From a virus, in IMG/VR virus record IMGVR_UViG_3300028394_000100, positions 1-52,544 of that record: a stretch of DNA of 52,544 bases; one strand, written 5' to 3'. The stretch's first letter is position 1, and each line of letters begins with the position of its first letter. Positions 39,837 through 48,561 of the stretch are shown in pieces. Under the pieces are notes generated by a model. It was given only the letters and a program-made list of their open reading frames with translations. It did not search any database and was not told the origin of the DNA. Both the position numbers and the translations under genes were made by a program.

Positions 39837-42743
39837 ATGGCTACACAACTACAATTAAGACGAGGTAATACGGTAGAAACTTTAGCGTTTACCGGCGCTA
39901 TTGCTGAAGTTACCGTAGATACGGCACAAAACACGTTAACTGTACATAATGGTGTAACACCTGGCGGCAACTATTTGGTCAACAAAGGTCAATTTGAAGC
40001 AAACGTTGCAAATTTGCAAATTTTTGCACAAGCAGCTTACAACGCAGCGAATACTGCTGGTGGTGATACTGCTTCCGCAAATACTATTATAATTCAAGGT
40101 GTTGATCTTACTCAAAACACCAATATTACCGCAGTCAACACTTATGCGGGTTCTGCTTACGCTGCGGCTAATTTGGCATTAGGCATTGATGCGACACAGA
40201 ATACCAATATTACTGCTGTAAACACTTATGCTGGTTCAGCTTATGCTGCGGCTAATTTGGCATTAGGTATTGATGCAACACAAAACACCAACATTACCGC
40301 AGTCAATACGTATGCTGGAAGTGCTTATGGTGTTGCTAATACTGCCACATCTAACATTACAGTAATTCAAGGTGTAGATAATACACAGAATACTAATATT
40401 ACTGCTGTTAATACATATGCTGGAAGTGCTTACGCTGCTGGCAATACCAATGCAACCAATATAACAGCAGTCAATACGTATGCTGGTTCTGCTTATGGTG
40501 TTGCTAACACCAATGCTACCAATATTACTGTGATTCAAGGTGTAGATAATACTCAAAACACTAATATTACAACTGCTAATAATGCGGCGTGGGCTGCTTA
40601 TGCTGCTGGTAACACCAATGCAACAAACATTACTGCTGTTAATACATATGCTGGAAGTGCTTATGCTGCTGCTAACTTGTCACTTGGTATTGATACAACA
40701 CAGAATACCAACATCACCACAGCAAACAATGCGGCATGGGCAGCCTATGCTGCTGGTAATACCAATGCGACCAATATAACAGCAGTTAATACATATGCTG
40801 GTTCAGCTTATGCTGCTGGTAACACTAATGCTACTAATATTACTGCTGTAAACACTTATGCTGGTTCAGCTTACGGTGTAGCTAATACTGCTACATCCAA
40901 TATTACGGTAATTCAAGGTGTAGATAATACACAGAATACTAATATTACCGCTGTAAACACTTATGCTGGTTCAGCTTATGCTGCAGCTAACTTGTCACTT
41001 GGTATTGATGCAACTCAAAACACCAACATCACAGCAGTTAATACATATGCGGGTTCTGCGTATAACAAAGCAAACAATGCACTTCCTTTAACTGGTGGTT
41101 CAATATCAGGCAGTATAGCAGTATCACAGGACTTAACTGTTACTGGTAACTTAGTTATTCTTGGAAATACAACCACAATCAACACATCATCATTTATTGT
41201 TACAGACTCCTTGATTCTTTTAGGTGAAGGTAATTACACATCTGATGTATTGGATATTGGTTTTTCTGGTCACTACAACGATGGCACTAATGCTCACGCT
41301 GGTTTGATCCGTGATGCTGGAACAAAAGAATGGTATTTGTTTAAAGGTTATACACCAGAAGTTGATGCAAATAATAATGTTGATCTCAACCACGCATCAT
41401 TCAGAAAAGCAAACTTGCAATCAGACTATGTTAAATCAAATCTAATTGCAACAACAGCTGTAGTAAATGGATTAGATATTTTCAATTATGTTACTTCTGC
41501 TTATGCTGCTGGTAATACTAATGCAACAAACATCACAGCGGTCAATACGTATGCTGGTTCTGGTTACACTTTAGCTAATACGCATACTGGACAAATTACA
41601 GTAATTCAAGGTGTAGATAATACTCAAAACACCAATATAACAACAGCGAATAATGCCGCATGGGCTGCTTACGCTGCTGGTAATACTAATGCAACTAATA
41701 TTACTGCTGTTAATACGTATGCTGGAAGTGCTTATGCTGCTGGTAATACTAATGCTACCAATATTACTGCTGTTAATACATATGCTGGAAGTGCTTACGC
41801 TGCTGGCAATACCAATGCAACCAATATAACAGCAGTCAATACGTATGCTGGTTCAGCTTATGCTGCAGCGAATACTGCTACAAACACTTTAGGTTATACA
41901 TATGTAGCTGCTGGTTCTTACGGTACTGCTACTGCTGTACCTGCACTTACTTTAGCTGCAAACGGTAGGGTTGTTGGTGTAACAAGTACAAACATTCAGT
42001 CTGGTTCAACAACTCAGAGCGGTTTATTACAGTTAACCGATTCTGTTACTTCTACCAGTACAACTACAGCTGGTACACCAAATGCAGATAAGATTGCATA
42101 CGACAGAGCTCAAGCGGCTTTTGATAAGGCGAACACAGACGTTACAACACTTACAGCAGCAGGTGCAACATATGGTAGTGCTTCTGCGGTGCCTGTATTT
42201 GTTCTTGCTGCTAACGGTAGGGTTACTTCTGTAACAAGCACTTCAATTGCAATTGCTTCAGGTGCTGTATCTGGATTGGCCACATCTGCAACAACAGACA
42301 CAACCAATGCAGGTAATATCAGCTCAGGAACATTAGCAGTTGCTCGAGGCGGTACAAATGCAACATCATATACCAACTTTGGTTTATTGAATTTTAATGG
42401 TTCTTCTGTAGCATCTGTAGCTAACGTATCAACTACTGTTACAGGTTCTTTAGGTGCAGACAAAAATATCACATCAATTACAACTGATGGATATGGACGT
42501 TTAACTGCATATACTGCTGCAACCATACAGTCTGGAACAACAGGACAATCTGGTATAGTTTCTCTTACCGATTCTGTTACCTCTACTAGCACAACAACTG
42601 CTGGCACACCAAACTCAATTAAGATTGCATACGACAGAGCTCAAGCGGCGTTTGCTGCGGCTAACTCAGCTTCTGGCGGAGCCGCTAGTGCGTTTGGTTT
42701 CAACCAAGCACTTTTTGTTGCTGGTTTTGTGTCCAATTCTTAA
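39837..42743 (+). CDS. Long repeat tail fibre with Mtd-N-like attachment domain
   Basis: A 968-residue protein. Residues 1-50 (LQLRRGNTVETLAFTGAIAEVTVDTAQNTLTVHNGVTPGGNYL) closely resemble the N-terminal domain of the Bordetella phage tropism protein Mtd. Residues about 75-415 and 550-680 are tandem modules of NTNITAVNTYAGSAYAAAN type, alternating with IQGVDNTQNTNIT. Between them is a beta domain (SFIVTDSLILLGEGNYTSDVLDIGFSGHYNDG...GLIRDAGTKEWYLFKGY), also found in the 623-residue fibre. The C-terminal part has GRV and GGTN repeats. AGGGAT precedes the ATG. It is a trimeric shaft whose length is set by repeat number. Confidence 0.85.
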   Translation: MATQLQLRRGNTVETLAFTGAIAEVTVDTAQNTLTVHNGVTPGGNYLVNKGQFEANVANLQIFAQAAYNAANTAGGDTASANTIIIQGVDLTQNTNITAVNTYAGSAYAAANLALGIDATQNTNITAVNTYAGSAYAAANLALGIDATQNTNITAVNTYAGSAYGVANTATSNITVIQGVDNTQNTNITAVNTYAGSAYAAGNTNATNITAVNTYAGSAYGVANTNATNITVIQGVDNTQNTNITTANNAAWAAYAAGNTNATNITAVNTYAGSAYAAANLSLGIDTTQNTNITTANNAAWAAYAAGNTNATNITAVNTYAGSAYAAGNTNATNITAVNTYAGSAYGVANTATSNITVIQGVDNTQNTNITAVNTYAGSAYAAANLSLGIDATQNTNITAVNTYAGSAYNKANNALPLTGGSISGSIAVSQDLTVTGNLVILGNTTTINTSSFIVTDSLILLGEGNYTSDVLDIGFSGHYNDGTNAHAGLIRDAGTKEWYLFKGYTPEVDANNNVDLNHASFRKANLQSDYVKSNLIATTAVVNGLDIFNYVTSAYAAGNTNATNITAVNTYAGSGYTLANTHTGQITVIQGVDNTQNTNITTANNAAWAAYAAGNTNATNITAVNTYAGSAYAAGNTNATNITAVNTYAGSAYAAGNTNATNITAVNTYAGSAYAAANTATNTLGYTYVAAGSYGTATAVPALTLAANGRVVGVTSTNIQSGSTTQSGLLQLTDSVTSTSTTTAGTPNADKIAYDRAQAAFDKANTDVTTLTAAGATYGSASAVPVFVLAANGRVTSVTSTSIAIASGAVSGLATSATTDTTNAGNISSGTLAVARGGTNATSYTNFGLLNFNGSSVASVANVSTTVTGSLGADKNITSITTDGYGRLTAYTAATIQSGTTGQSGIVSLTDSVTSTSTTTAGTPNSIKIAYDRAQAAFAAANSASGGAASAFGFNQALFVAGFVSNS
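40105..41880 (+). repeat. Tandem coding repeats of the long fibre (two arrays)
   Basis: Arrays at about 40105-41075 and 41495-41880 use repeated blocks such as AATACATATGCTGGAAGTGC and AATACTCAAAACACCAATAT, in unit lengths of roughly 48, 81 and 129 bases. The array is interrupted by a unique domain. Near-identical copies with scattered silent changes indicate repeated recombination. Confidence 0.9.
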
Positions 42744-42754
42744 TATAAAAAATA

Positions 42755-42762
42755 TATAAATA
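42755..42762 (+). promoter_or_regulatory. T4-type late promoter TATAAATA before the adhesin operon
   Basis: Exact TATAAATA, 36 bases before the ATG at 42799 of the operon that contains the cysteine-rich protein. AAGGAG forms the ribosome site. Confidence 0.72.
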
Positions 42763-42798
42763 ATACTAGACGAGTTCAAATTAACAAGGAGAGCGAAG

Positions 42799-43002
42799 AT
42801 GTCTATCAAAATTCAAGGAACGGATGTTATTGACGATAGTAAAAATGTCGTCAATATTATCAACGTAACTGCTTCTACAAACGTGGAAGCAGGTTCTTAT
42901 GTCACAGCAGCATATTTCAAAGGTGACGGAAGTCAACTTACAAATGCTGGTGCTTCGATAGACAAAGCCTTCTTCTTAAGCAATCTTTTATCTGGCGGTT
43001 AA
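42799..43002 (+). CDS. Small fibre-associated protein
   Basis: A 67-residue protein with AAGGAG before the ATG. MSIKIQGTDVIDDSKNVVNIINVTASTNVEAGSYVTAAYFKGDGSQLTNA has the pattern of short fibre-shaft modules (GDGSxLTN). It ends SLLSGG-like (FLSNLLSGG), recalling the DGG tails upstream. First gene of a short operon with the next three genes. Confidence 0.6.
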   Translation: MSIKIQGTDVIDDSKNVVNIINVTASTNVEAGSYVTAAYFKGDGSQLTNAGASIDKAFFLSNLLSGG

Positions 43003-43034
43003 CTTTCTCAAAAAATCCCTATTAGGAGCAATAA

Positions 43035-43373
43035 ATGGCAACAGGAATTATTCAACAAAACAACATAACCAGTACAACTTTAACAGCAATTTATAGTGGC
43101 GTTCCTGTTACTAAAACTGCTACAGTTAACATATTGATTTGTAATGCAGGTTCTTCTGCTGCAACAATTACTTTAGGTTTAACTACTGGTACAGTTGCAT
43201 CTTTAACTGCAAATAGCTATATTGAGTACAAAGCAATTTTAGCTCCATTTGAAGTTATGGAAAGAGGCGGTATTGTATTGGCTGCGGGTCAATATGTCTA
43301 TCTACAAGCAGATAGCAACCCAACAGGCGGTTCAATTAACTTAGGTACAACAATTACCGGTTACGAGGTATAA
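43035..43373 (+). CDS. Small beta-rich virion protein before the cysteine-rich protein
   Basis: A 112-residue protein with AGGAG before the ATG. It has a regular beta pattern (TLTAIYSGVPVTKTATVNILICNAGSSAATITLGL, YIEYKAILAPFEVMERGGIVLAAGQYVYLQADS), like the small domains that cap or decorate fibres in marine T4-like phages. Its stop is three bases from the next ATG, so it is tightly coupled to the cysteine-rich gene and may be its partner. Confidence 0.65.
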   Translation: MATGIIQQNNITSTTLTAIYSGVPVTKTATVNILICNAGSSAATITLGLTTGTVASLTANSYIEYKAILAPFEVMERGGIVLAAGQYVYLQADSNPTGGSINLGTTITGYEV

Positions 43374-43376
43374 ACT

Positions 43377-44567
43377 ATGTCAAGATATTTAAAAGATTCT
43401 TCAGCGCAAAGCTTTAGATTTAAAAAGTTTTTTACGGAAGCTGGAACTTACAGCATTCAAATTCCGGCCGGTGCAAGAGCGGTAAAAACCATAGCTTTTG
43501 GTGGTGGTGGAAATTCTTGTACAACTACAATCACCAACTGTAAAGCTCAAACACAACAATGTTGTTGCTGTTGCTGGGTCAGAGGTCACTTCTCTGGTGC
43601 AGGTGGCGGTTACACAGAAAAATTATGGCTTGGTGTAGGCGGCCAAAAAGCTTGTGTGGTTGTTGGTGCTGCAGAAGGAACATCTTCTGTTTGTTTCTGT
43701 GGTTATGGATCAATTTCAGCATCAGGCGGTACAGGTTCAGGAACATCTACAAGAACCATGACAGGTGGATGTGGTACCGGTGGTGATATCAACTCTTGCG
43801 GTAATCCAGGTTTTTGTCGTTGTACATGGGGTAACTGTAGATTTGATTGTCTATATTACTGTTGCCAATACAATGGCATGCCTTCTTCAGCATGTTGGTG
43901 TATAGCAATGTGTTCACGTTGTTATTGCGAATTAATGGGCGTTCATTTACCTGGTGGAACTCCAGGTAACGCATTATGCAACAGAGTTAACCTGTCAGAC
44001 GATACCACCAACACTCCTCGTTGTTGCTGTGGCGGCTTTGGTGGTTATAAATTCCAAGCGGGCGGTGATAATCCATACTGTCAATTTTATTATACAGGTA
44101 GAGATGGTTGTGATTATGACACAACATTTTCATCAACATACACTACTGTTCCTGGATACTGCTGGGGATTTCCTTCTTGGTATTGCACCGGTGTCTGGCA
44201 AGGCGGCACATTCAGTTGTATAGATCCAGGTTACGATTTCGTTTGGGATCCAATTGGAAATTGTTGCTGTACATGTAGTAGAGCTACTGTTACTGCGGCA
44301 TATTATTGTACCTTATCTAATGGTACAGGCTGCGGTTATTGCAACGGTAACTCTGATGGCCAGTATTATTGTAACGTCCAGTGTTATTGTTTTGTAAACA
44401 GAAACAATGAATCTATACTTTCTACTGCTCTTGGTGCTCCTGGTTATGGTTGCGCTGCTGGCGCTATGGGTGGCGGCGGTGCAGGTATTTGGAACGGCGA
44501 TGCGACCAGATGCTTGTCGGATTACTCCAGATCCGGTGGTATCGGTATTGTTGTAATTCACTACTAA
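43377..44567 (+). CDS. Cysteine- and glycine-rich putative tail adhesin
   Basis: A 396-residue protein with GAGG before the ATG. The ends match the glycine-rich virion domain: N-terminal AGTYSIQIPAGARAVKTIAFGGGGN and C-terminal GGGGAGIWNG...SGGIGIVVIHY. The middle is extraordinary: I count 44 cysteines (11 percent), including five in a row (Cys62-66) and many CC, CxC and CCC groups, mixed with Tyr, Trp, Asn and Gly. There is no signal peptide or membrane segment. Its place at the end of the fibre region, before a small acidic protein, recalls glycine-rich gp38-type adhesins at fibre tips. Receptor binding with metal or disulfide stabilisation is inferred. Confidence 0.75.
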   Translation: MSRYLKDSSAQSFRFKKFFTEAGTYSIQIPAGARAVKTIAFGGGGNSCTTTITNCKAQTQQCCCCCWVRGHFSGAGGGYTEKLWLGVGGQKACVVVGAAEGTSSVCFCGYGSISASGGTGSGTSTRTMTGGCGTGGDINSCGNPGFCRCTWGNCRFDCLYYCCQYNGMPSSACWCIAMCSRCYCELMGVHLPGGTPGNALCNRVNLSDDTTNTPRCCCGGFGGYKFQAGGDNPYCQFYYTGRDGCDYDTTFSSTYTTVPGYCWGFPSWYCTGVWQGGTFSCIDPGYDFVWDPIGNCCCTCSRATVTAAYYCTLSNGTGCGYCNGNSDGQYYCNVQCYCFVNRNNESILSTALGAPGYGCAAGAMGGGGAGIWNGDATRCLSDYSRSGGIGIVVIHY

Positions 44568-44587
44568 TAGTTAATAGGACTTAAAAG

Positions 44588-45067
44588 ATGAAAAAATTTA
44601 GACTTATTCCTTATCACCACGAAGAAAATCATTTCGAAATAGTTGAAGAACTAATTTTTGAACATGAGTATGCTTTTGAAAGTGTTGATCCAACATCAGT
44701 ATTAACAACATCTCAAGATTTTGGTCTTAATGATGTTGTTGACAGTTCTGGAAATTTGGTTCAAAAGGCTGTAAAGCCTGAACCAACTCCAGAAGATTTT
44801 GTTGTAACAGAAACTCCTCCATCAGAGCCTATTGACTCAATGTATACTCATGATTATATTCAAGCAGAATTAGCAAAATGCGCTTGGACTTTAGAAAAAT
44901 TTCCACCAAAAGTAGAGCAATTGAAAAACAATCAAGAACCTACTTTTATGCCTGATGAAATTAAATCATTGAGCAAAGAGGAAAAAATTGCTTGGTATGA
45001 AGAAAAAATAAAAGATGCTCAAGTTCTAGTAACTTTTTTAAATGAAAAACTTGAAAAATTAAATTGA
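44588..45067 (+). CDS. Small acidic protein after the adhesin, possible fibre assembly factor
   Basis: A 159-residue protein with AGGA before the ATG. Acidic, no Cys cluster. The N-terminus KKFRLIPYHHEENHFEIVEELIFEHEYAFESV is followed by a Pro/Glu-rich linker (PEPTPEDFVVTETPPSEP) and a helical C-terminus (LSKEEKIAWYEEKIKDAQVLVTFLNEKLEKL). It is in the position where fibre-assembly chaperones are often found, but I do not recognise the family. Confidence 0.5.
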   Translation: MKKFRLIPYHHEENHFEIVEELIFEHEYAFESVDPTSVLTTSQDFGLNDVVDSSGNLVQKAVKPEPTPEDFVVTETPPSEPIDSMYTHDYIQAELAKCAWTLEKFPPKVEQLKNNQEPTFMPDEIKSLSKEEKIAWYEEKIKDAQVLVTFLNEKLEKLN

Positions 45068-45091
45068 TTTAAAATTTAAATTGAGGAAATT

Positions 45092-45844
45092 ATGAAAAAA
45101 ACTGAAATTATATTGACTGAAGATATTAAATACCATTTGTTTATAACGTCAACTGAGATTATAGGAGCGAATCGCCTTAATTCTTGTTTTCAGAAATGTA
45201 AAAATATTTCTGTTTTAGAACAAGACGAAGAACTCCTATTTTCTCCTCATATGCATACGCCTCCTGTTTTTGAGAATCCAAATTTCTTTATTAAAGAAAG
45301 AGAATTACTCGAATCTGGAGATAACACATCATGGGGAAACAATTCACTTCAATTAGAATTGAATTGGCAAAAAGTAAATAGTGAAGCAAAATTGCGGGTT
45401 GGAAAATCAATCTATAACTTTTTAAGACCGCATATTTTGCTTGATTATTTTACAAATGCAGGCTTCCTAATCGTTGTAAAAAATCCCTACGCTTTAATTC
45501 AAGATTTATTAGATGTTAGTCCAGAACTTTCAAAAGATTTGGACGAACTTGCTGAGCACGTTATGCATGGATTAATTATTCAAAGAAAAAATAATTACTT
45601 AATGGGTAATAACTTAGCAATTACGTATGAGGACATGGTTACCCGACCTAAGTGGGTAGAAGAAAAAATCAAAGATAAATATGAGATAGAAGATTTTGAA
45701 TTTGATTTTGAAGAAACAACATCTAACGAAGATCAGATTGCAAAATTTACAGATTTTCAAATTGATATGATCAATGATGTTTTTATTAAAGCTTTAGACA
45801 CTTTAGAATATTGGGGTTATAAACTCGTAAAGAGAGAAGATTAG
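45092..45844 (+). CDS. Sulfotransferase-like protein
   Basis: A 250-residue protein with GAGGAA before the ATG. N-terminal LFITSTEIIGANRLNSCF is in the place of the PAPS 5'-phosphosulfate loop, but degenerate (no RSGT). FLIVVKNPYALIQDLL fits the RNPY segment of the 3'-phosphate site, with Lys for Arg, and LAITYEDMVTRPKWVEEKIKDKYEI fits the YEDLxxxP block near the end. A sulfotransferase fold is therefore likely. Sulfonation activity is less certain because of the altered loop. It leads the surface-modification cluster and probably acts on a glycan. Confidence 0.5.
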   Translation: MKKTEIILTEDIKYHLFITSTEIIGANRLNSCFQKCKNISVLEQDEELLFSPHMHTPPVFENPNFFIKERELLESGDNTSWGNNSLQLELNWQKVNSEAKLRVGKSIYNFLRPHILLDYFTNAGFLIVVKNPYALIQDLLDVSPELSKDLDELAEHVMHGLIIQRKNNYLMGNNLAITYEDMVTRPKWVEEKIKDKYEIEDFEFDFEETTSNEDQIAKFTDFQIDMINDVFIKALDTLEYWGYKLVKRED

Positions 45845-45864
45845 GCAATTTTGTTATAAGTTGA

Positions 45865-45893
45865 TTGACAAAATTATGTTTTTATTGTAAAAT
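45865..45893 (+). promoter_or_regulatory. Sigma70-type promoter for the GT9-carbamoyltransferase pair
   Basis: TTGACA (45865-45870), exactly 17 bases, then TAAAAT (45888-45893), 27 bases before the ATG. This differs from the late elements before nearby structural genes and suggests host polymerase expresses the cluster early. Confidence 0.8.
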
Positions 45894-45919
45894 TGAATAT
45901 TTAATTCTGAGGAAATATT

Positions 45920-46852
45920 ATGTCTTATACTGTTTTTAGTATTGATGGTGGTGCAGGTCGAGCAATTGCTGCTATTCCTGCACTTATAAAATACCACTAC
46001 AAAAACCCCAATGATGATTTTAAGATTCTTGTGCATGGATGGGATACACTATACTGGGGTATTCCTGAATTGCAAGACAGGACTTTTAATCCCGATAACA
46101 AAGGCACGTTCGAGAATATCGTTCTCAACTGTAACCGTGTCGTAACTCCAGAACCCTACAAACTCCCATCCTACTTTAAACAAAAGAAGTCTCTAGGTGA
46201 GGCTTTCGATGAGATCATTAATGAAACAGATGATCATTCCGATTTGGATAAACCAACTATGGTTACAACCAAAATGGAAGAAAAGATGGCATCTAACATC
46301 ATCTCCGAGGTTAAAAACAAACAGAAAAAAGAACTCACAGTTGTTATTCAACCATATGGACGTGGTGCCAAGGTTGATAATGGCCATGTGATTGACGAAG
46401 CTTCACGTTCTTTAGATCCAGATGCGTATCTGTTGTTAGCTAAAAAATTAGCTACAAAGTATAACCTAATCTATTTTGGAGAAAGACAGTTCGCCATAGA
46501 ACAAGATACATATACACATAAGATGGAAATGGACTTGAGAGGTTGGGCATCAATCATTCAGTCATCAGATTATTTTGTTGGTTGTGATTCGGTTGGACAA
46601 TACATGGCAAGATGTTTTAATAAACCGGGAACCGTAATTTTTGGTTCTACATTCCCAATCAACACATCTTTTCCTAATCATTTTCAAATTATTGAAAAAC
46701 CAGGAATCAAAAAATATTCACCTATCCGTTTAGTTGGTCTTGATTGCCATCTTGCAGATAGAATGAATGATACTCTAATGGATTTTACAGATGATGAAAT
46801 TCACGATATCTTTTTGAAAATTGTTAAAGACATTGAAAACAAGGTGAAATAA
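45920..46852 (+). CDS. Glycosyltransferase family 9-like protein (heptosyltransferase type)
   Basis: A 310-residue protein with GAGGAA before the ATG. MSYTVFSIDGGAGRAIAAIPALIKYHYKNP recalls the N-terminal Rossmann start of GT9 enzymes (G-x-G-D/R...PAL). TVVIQPYGRGA and especially DYFVGCDSVGQYMARCFNKPGTVIFGSTFP match the conserved donor-binding region (GxDSGxxHLAxxxxxPxxxxFGxT). GT9 enzymes add heptose or related sugars to LPS. The stop overlaps the next ATG (TAATG), so it is coupled to the carbamoyltransferase. It may modify host LPS or a phage glycan. Confidence 0.7.
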   Translation: MSYTVFSIDGGAGRAIAAIPALIKYHYKNPNDDFKILVHGWDTLYWGIPELQDRTFNPDNKGTFENIVLNCNRVVTPEPYKLPSYFKQKKSLGEAFDEIINETDDHSDLDKPTMVTTKMEEKMASNIISEVKNKQKKELTVVIQPYGRGAKVDNGHVIDEASRSLDPDAYLLLAKKLATKYNLIYFGERQFAIEQDTYTHKMEMDLRGWASIIQSSDYFVGCDSVGQYMARCFNKPGTVIFGSTFPINTSFPNHFQIIEKPGIKKYSPIRLVGLDCHLADRMNDTLMDFTDDEIHDIFLKIVKDIENKVK

Positions 46853-48561
46853 TGAATGTATTAGGAATAAATCCAGGACACAATGGTTCTGCTGCATTAG
46901 TCTCTGACAATAAACTTATGTTTTATGTTGAAGAAGAGCGTTTAAGTCGTAACAAATATGATGGTAATCCTTTCCTCGGTATCATGCAAATTATGGAAGA
47001 TTATACACTAGATAGAATCATTATTGGTGGAACAGGTCAAAAAGAATCTTTAGGCACTTTGCCTTGGACAGGTGAGGATCCTTTCACATCATTAATTAGA
47101 AAAAAATTAAATACAAATGGTATTGATGTGATGTATGCAGGTGAAAGTCACCACGTTGGTCATGCAGCATTATCTTTTTATAATTCGGGTTTCGACAAAG
47201 CAATTTCTATTGTAGTTGATGGTTGCGGTTCTTTTACCAGAAACAACGAAAATGGTCTTTGTGGATTTGAAACAGATACAGTTTTCGTTTGTGAGTATCC
47301 TAATAAGTTTGAATTAATCAGTAAAAAACTGTGTTATACTCCTCAACAAAACTCTATGGAATACTTTGACGGCATCTCAGAATATAGTGTAGGTGCTCCC
47401 ACAGTTAAGGTTTATGAAGGTGTTACAGATTATTTGGGTTTTGGTTTCATTGAAGCTGGTAAAACAATGGGTCTAGCACCGTACGGTAAACCAGATGAAA
47501 ACATTCCACAGTTATACATCAATGGTCGTGGCAATCAAAACGTATTCATGCCTTTGTATCCTGCTGGAACAAAAATCAACCAGTTACTCAATCCATACCT
47601 AAGACAAACTTTTGATCCAAAGGAATGGCATAGAGATCCAGAAAAAATCCCACAGGTATCCAAAAACTTGGCATACGCAGTTCAAAAAGAATCTCAAGAA
47701 TTGGTTTTAGAAGCAATCAAAAAAGCAATCGAACTAACAGGTATCAAAAAAGTTTGTATCTCTGGTGGTTACGGTCTAAATTGTACTGCCAATTACTTCT
47801 TTAGAAAGAGCCTTCCATCTGATGTTGAACTTTGGTGTGAACCAATTTCTCATGATGGTGGTACTTCTATTGGTTTGGCTATGATTGCTTGTAGAAACGA
47901 AACACAATCATCTGACGTTTACAAATCAGAATCAATTTATCTAGGTAAACAATACGATACATCAACTTATTTAACTGATGTAAACGAAGATGAATTTGAA
48001 ATTGAATCTGTAGAACCTAAAGATGTTGCCAAATTAATTTCAGACAGAAATATTGTTGCACTTTTCCAAGGTCGTGCTGAAGCCGGTCCTAGAGCTCTAG
48101 GTAACAGGTCGATTCTTTATGATCCAAGAGATCCAAACGGCAAACAATTTGTAAATATTGTCAAAGGTCGTGAATGGTTTAGGCCTTTTGCAGGTTCTAT
48201 GCTTAAAGAAGATGCTAAACATTGGTTCGATATGGCCGGAATGGAAGAATCTCCATTCATGATGTATGCTATTGATGTACAGTCCGACAAAGCACATCTG
48301 ATTCCTTCTATCATCCATGTCGATGACACATGCCGTATTCAAACTGTTACAAAAGATCAGAATGAACACTATTATAATTTGATTAGTGAGTTTAAGAATA
48401 TCACGGGTGTTCCAATCGTGTTCAATACAAGTTTTAACTTGGCAGGCGAACCATTGGTAGAAACTATCAAAGATGCGTTACACACACTCAGAAGTTCTAA
48501 GATGAACTATCTGTATCTACCAGAGGTTGGAAAACTTCTGACTAAGAAGGTAAAGAGTTAA
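46852..48561 (+). CDS. Carbamoyltransferase, NodU/TobZ/CmcH family
   Basis: A 569-residue protein, the full family length. The Kae1-like N-domain has LGINPGHNGSAALV and the metal-binding HHVGHAALSFYNSGF. The centre has CISGGYGLNCTANY. The C-terminal YrdC-like region has GRAEAGPRALGNRSILYDPRD, KGREWFRPFAGSML and NTSFNLAGEPLVETIKDAL. All are canonical, so it is probably active. It moves a carbamoyl group from carbamoyl phosphate onto a hydroxyl of a sugar or nucleoside-like acceptor. Neighbouring GT9 and sulfotransferase-like genes suggest a glycan. DNA-base modification is an alternative. The last 20 bases overlap the convergent minus-strand gene. Confidence 0.92.
   Translation: MNVLGINPGHNGSAALVSDNKLMFYVEEERLSRNKYDGNPFLGIMQIMEDYTLDRIIIGGTGQKESLGTLPWTGEDPFTSLIRKKLNTNGIDVMYAGESHHVGHAALSFYNSGFDKAISIVVDGCGSFTRNNENGLCGFETDTVFVCEYPNKFELISKKLCYTPQQNSMEYFDGISEYSVGAPTVKVYEGVTDYLGFGFIEAGKTMGLAPYGKPDENIPQLYINGRGNQNVFMPLYPAGTKINQLLNPYLRQTFDPKEWHRDPEKIPQVSKNLAYAVQKESQELVLEAIKKAIELTGIKKVCISGGYGLNCTANYFFRKSLPSDVELWCEPISHDGGTSIGLAMIACRNETQSSDVYKSESIYLGKQYDTSTYLTDVNEDEFEIESVEPKDVAKLISDRNIVALFQGRAEAGPRALGNRSILYDPRDPNGKQFVNIVKGREWFRPFAGSMLKEDAKHWFDMAGMEESPFMMYAIDVQSDKAHLIPSIIHVDDTCRIQTVTKDQNEHYYNLISEFKNITGVPIVFNTSFNLAGEPLVETIKDALHTLRSSKMNYLYLPEVGKLLTKKVKS

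Noticed and set aside
42110-42607. 165-codon minus-strand frame opposite the long fibre
   Set aside because: Shadow frame of Thr/Ser/Ala repeat coding; no initiation signals.
39837-42743. Possible diversity-generating retroelement target
   Set aside because: No reverse transcriptase or template/variable repeat pair with A-biased changes is visible. The repeats are ordinary shaft modules.
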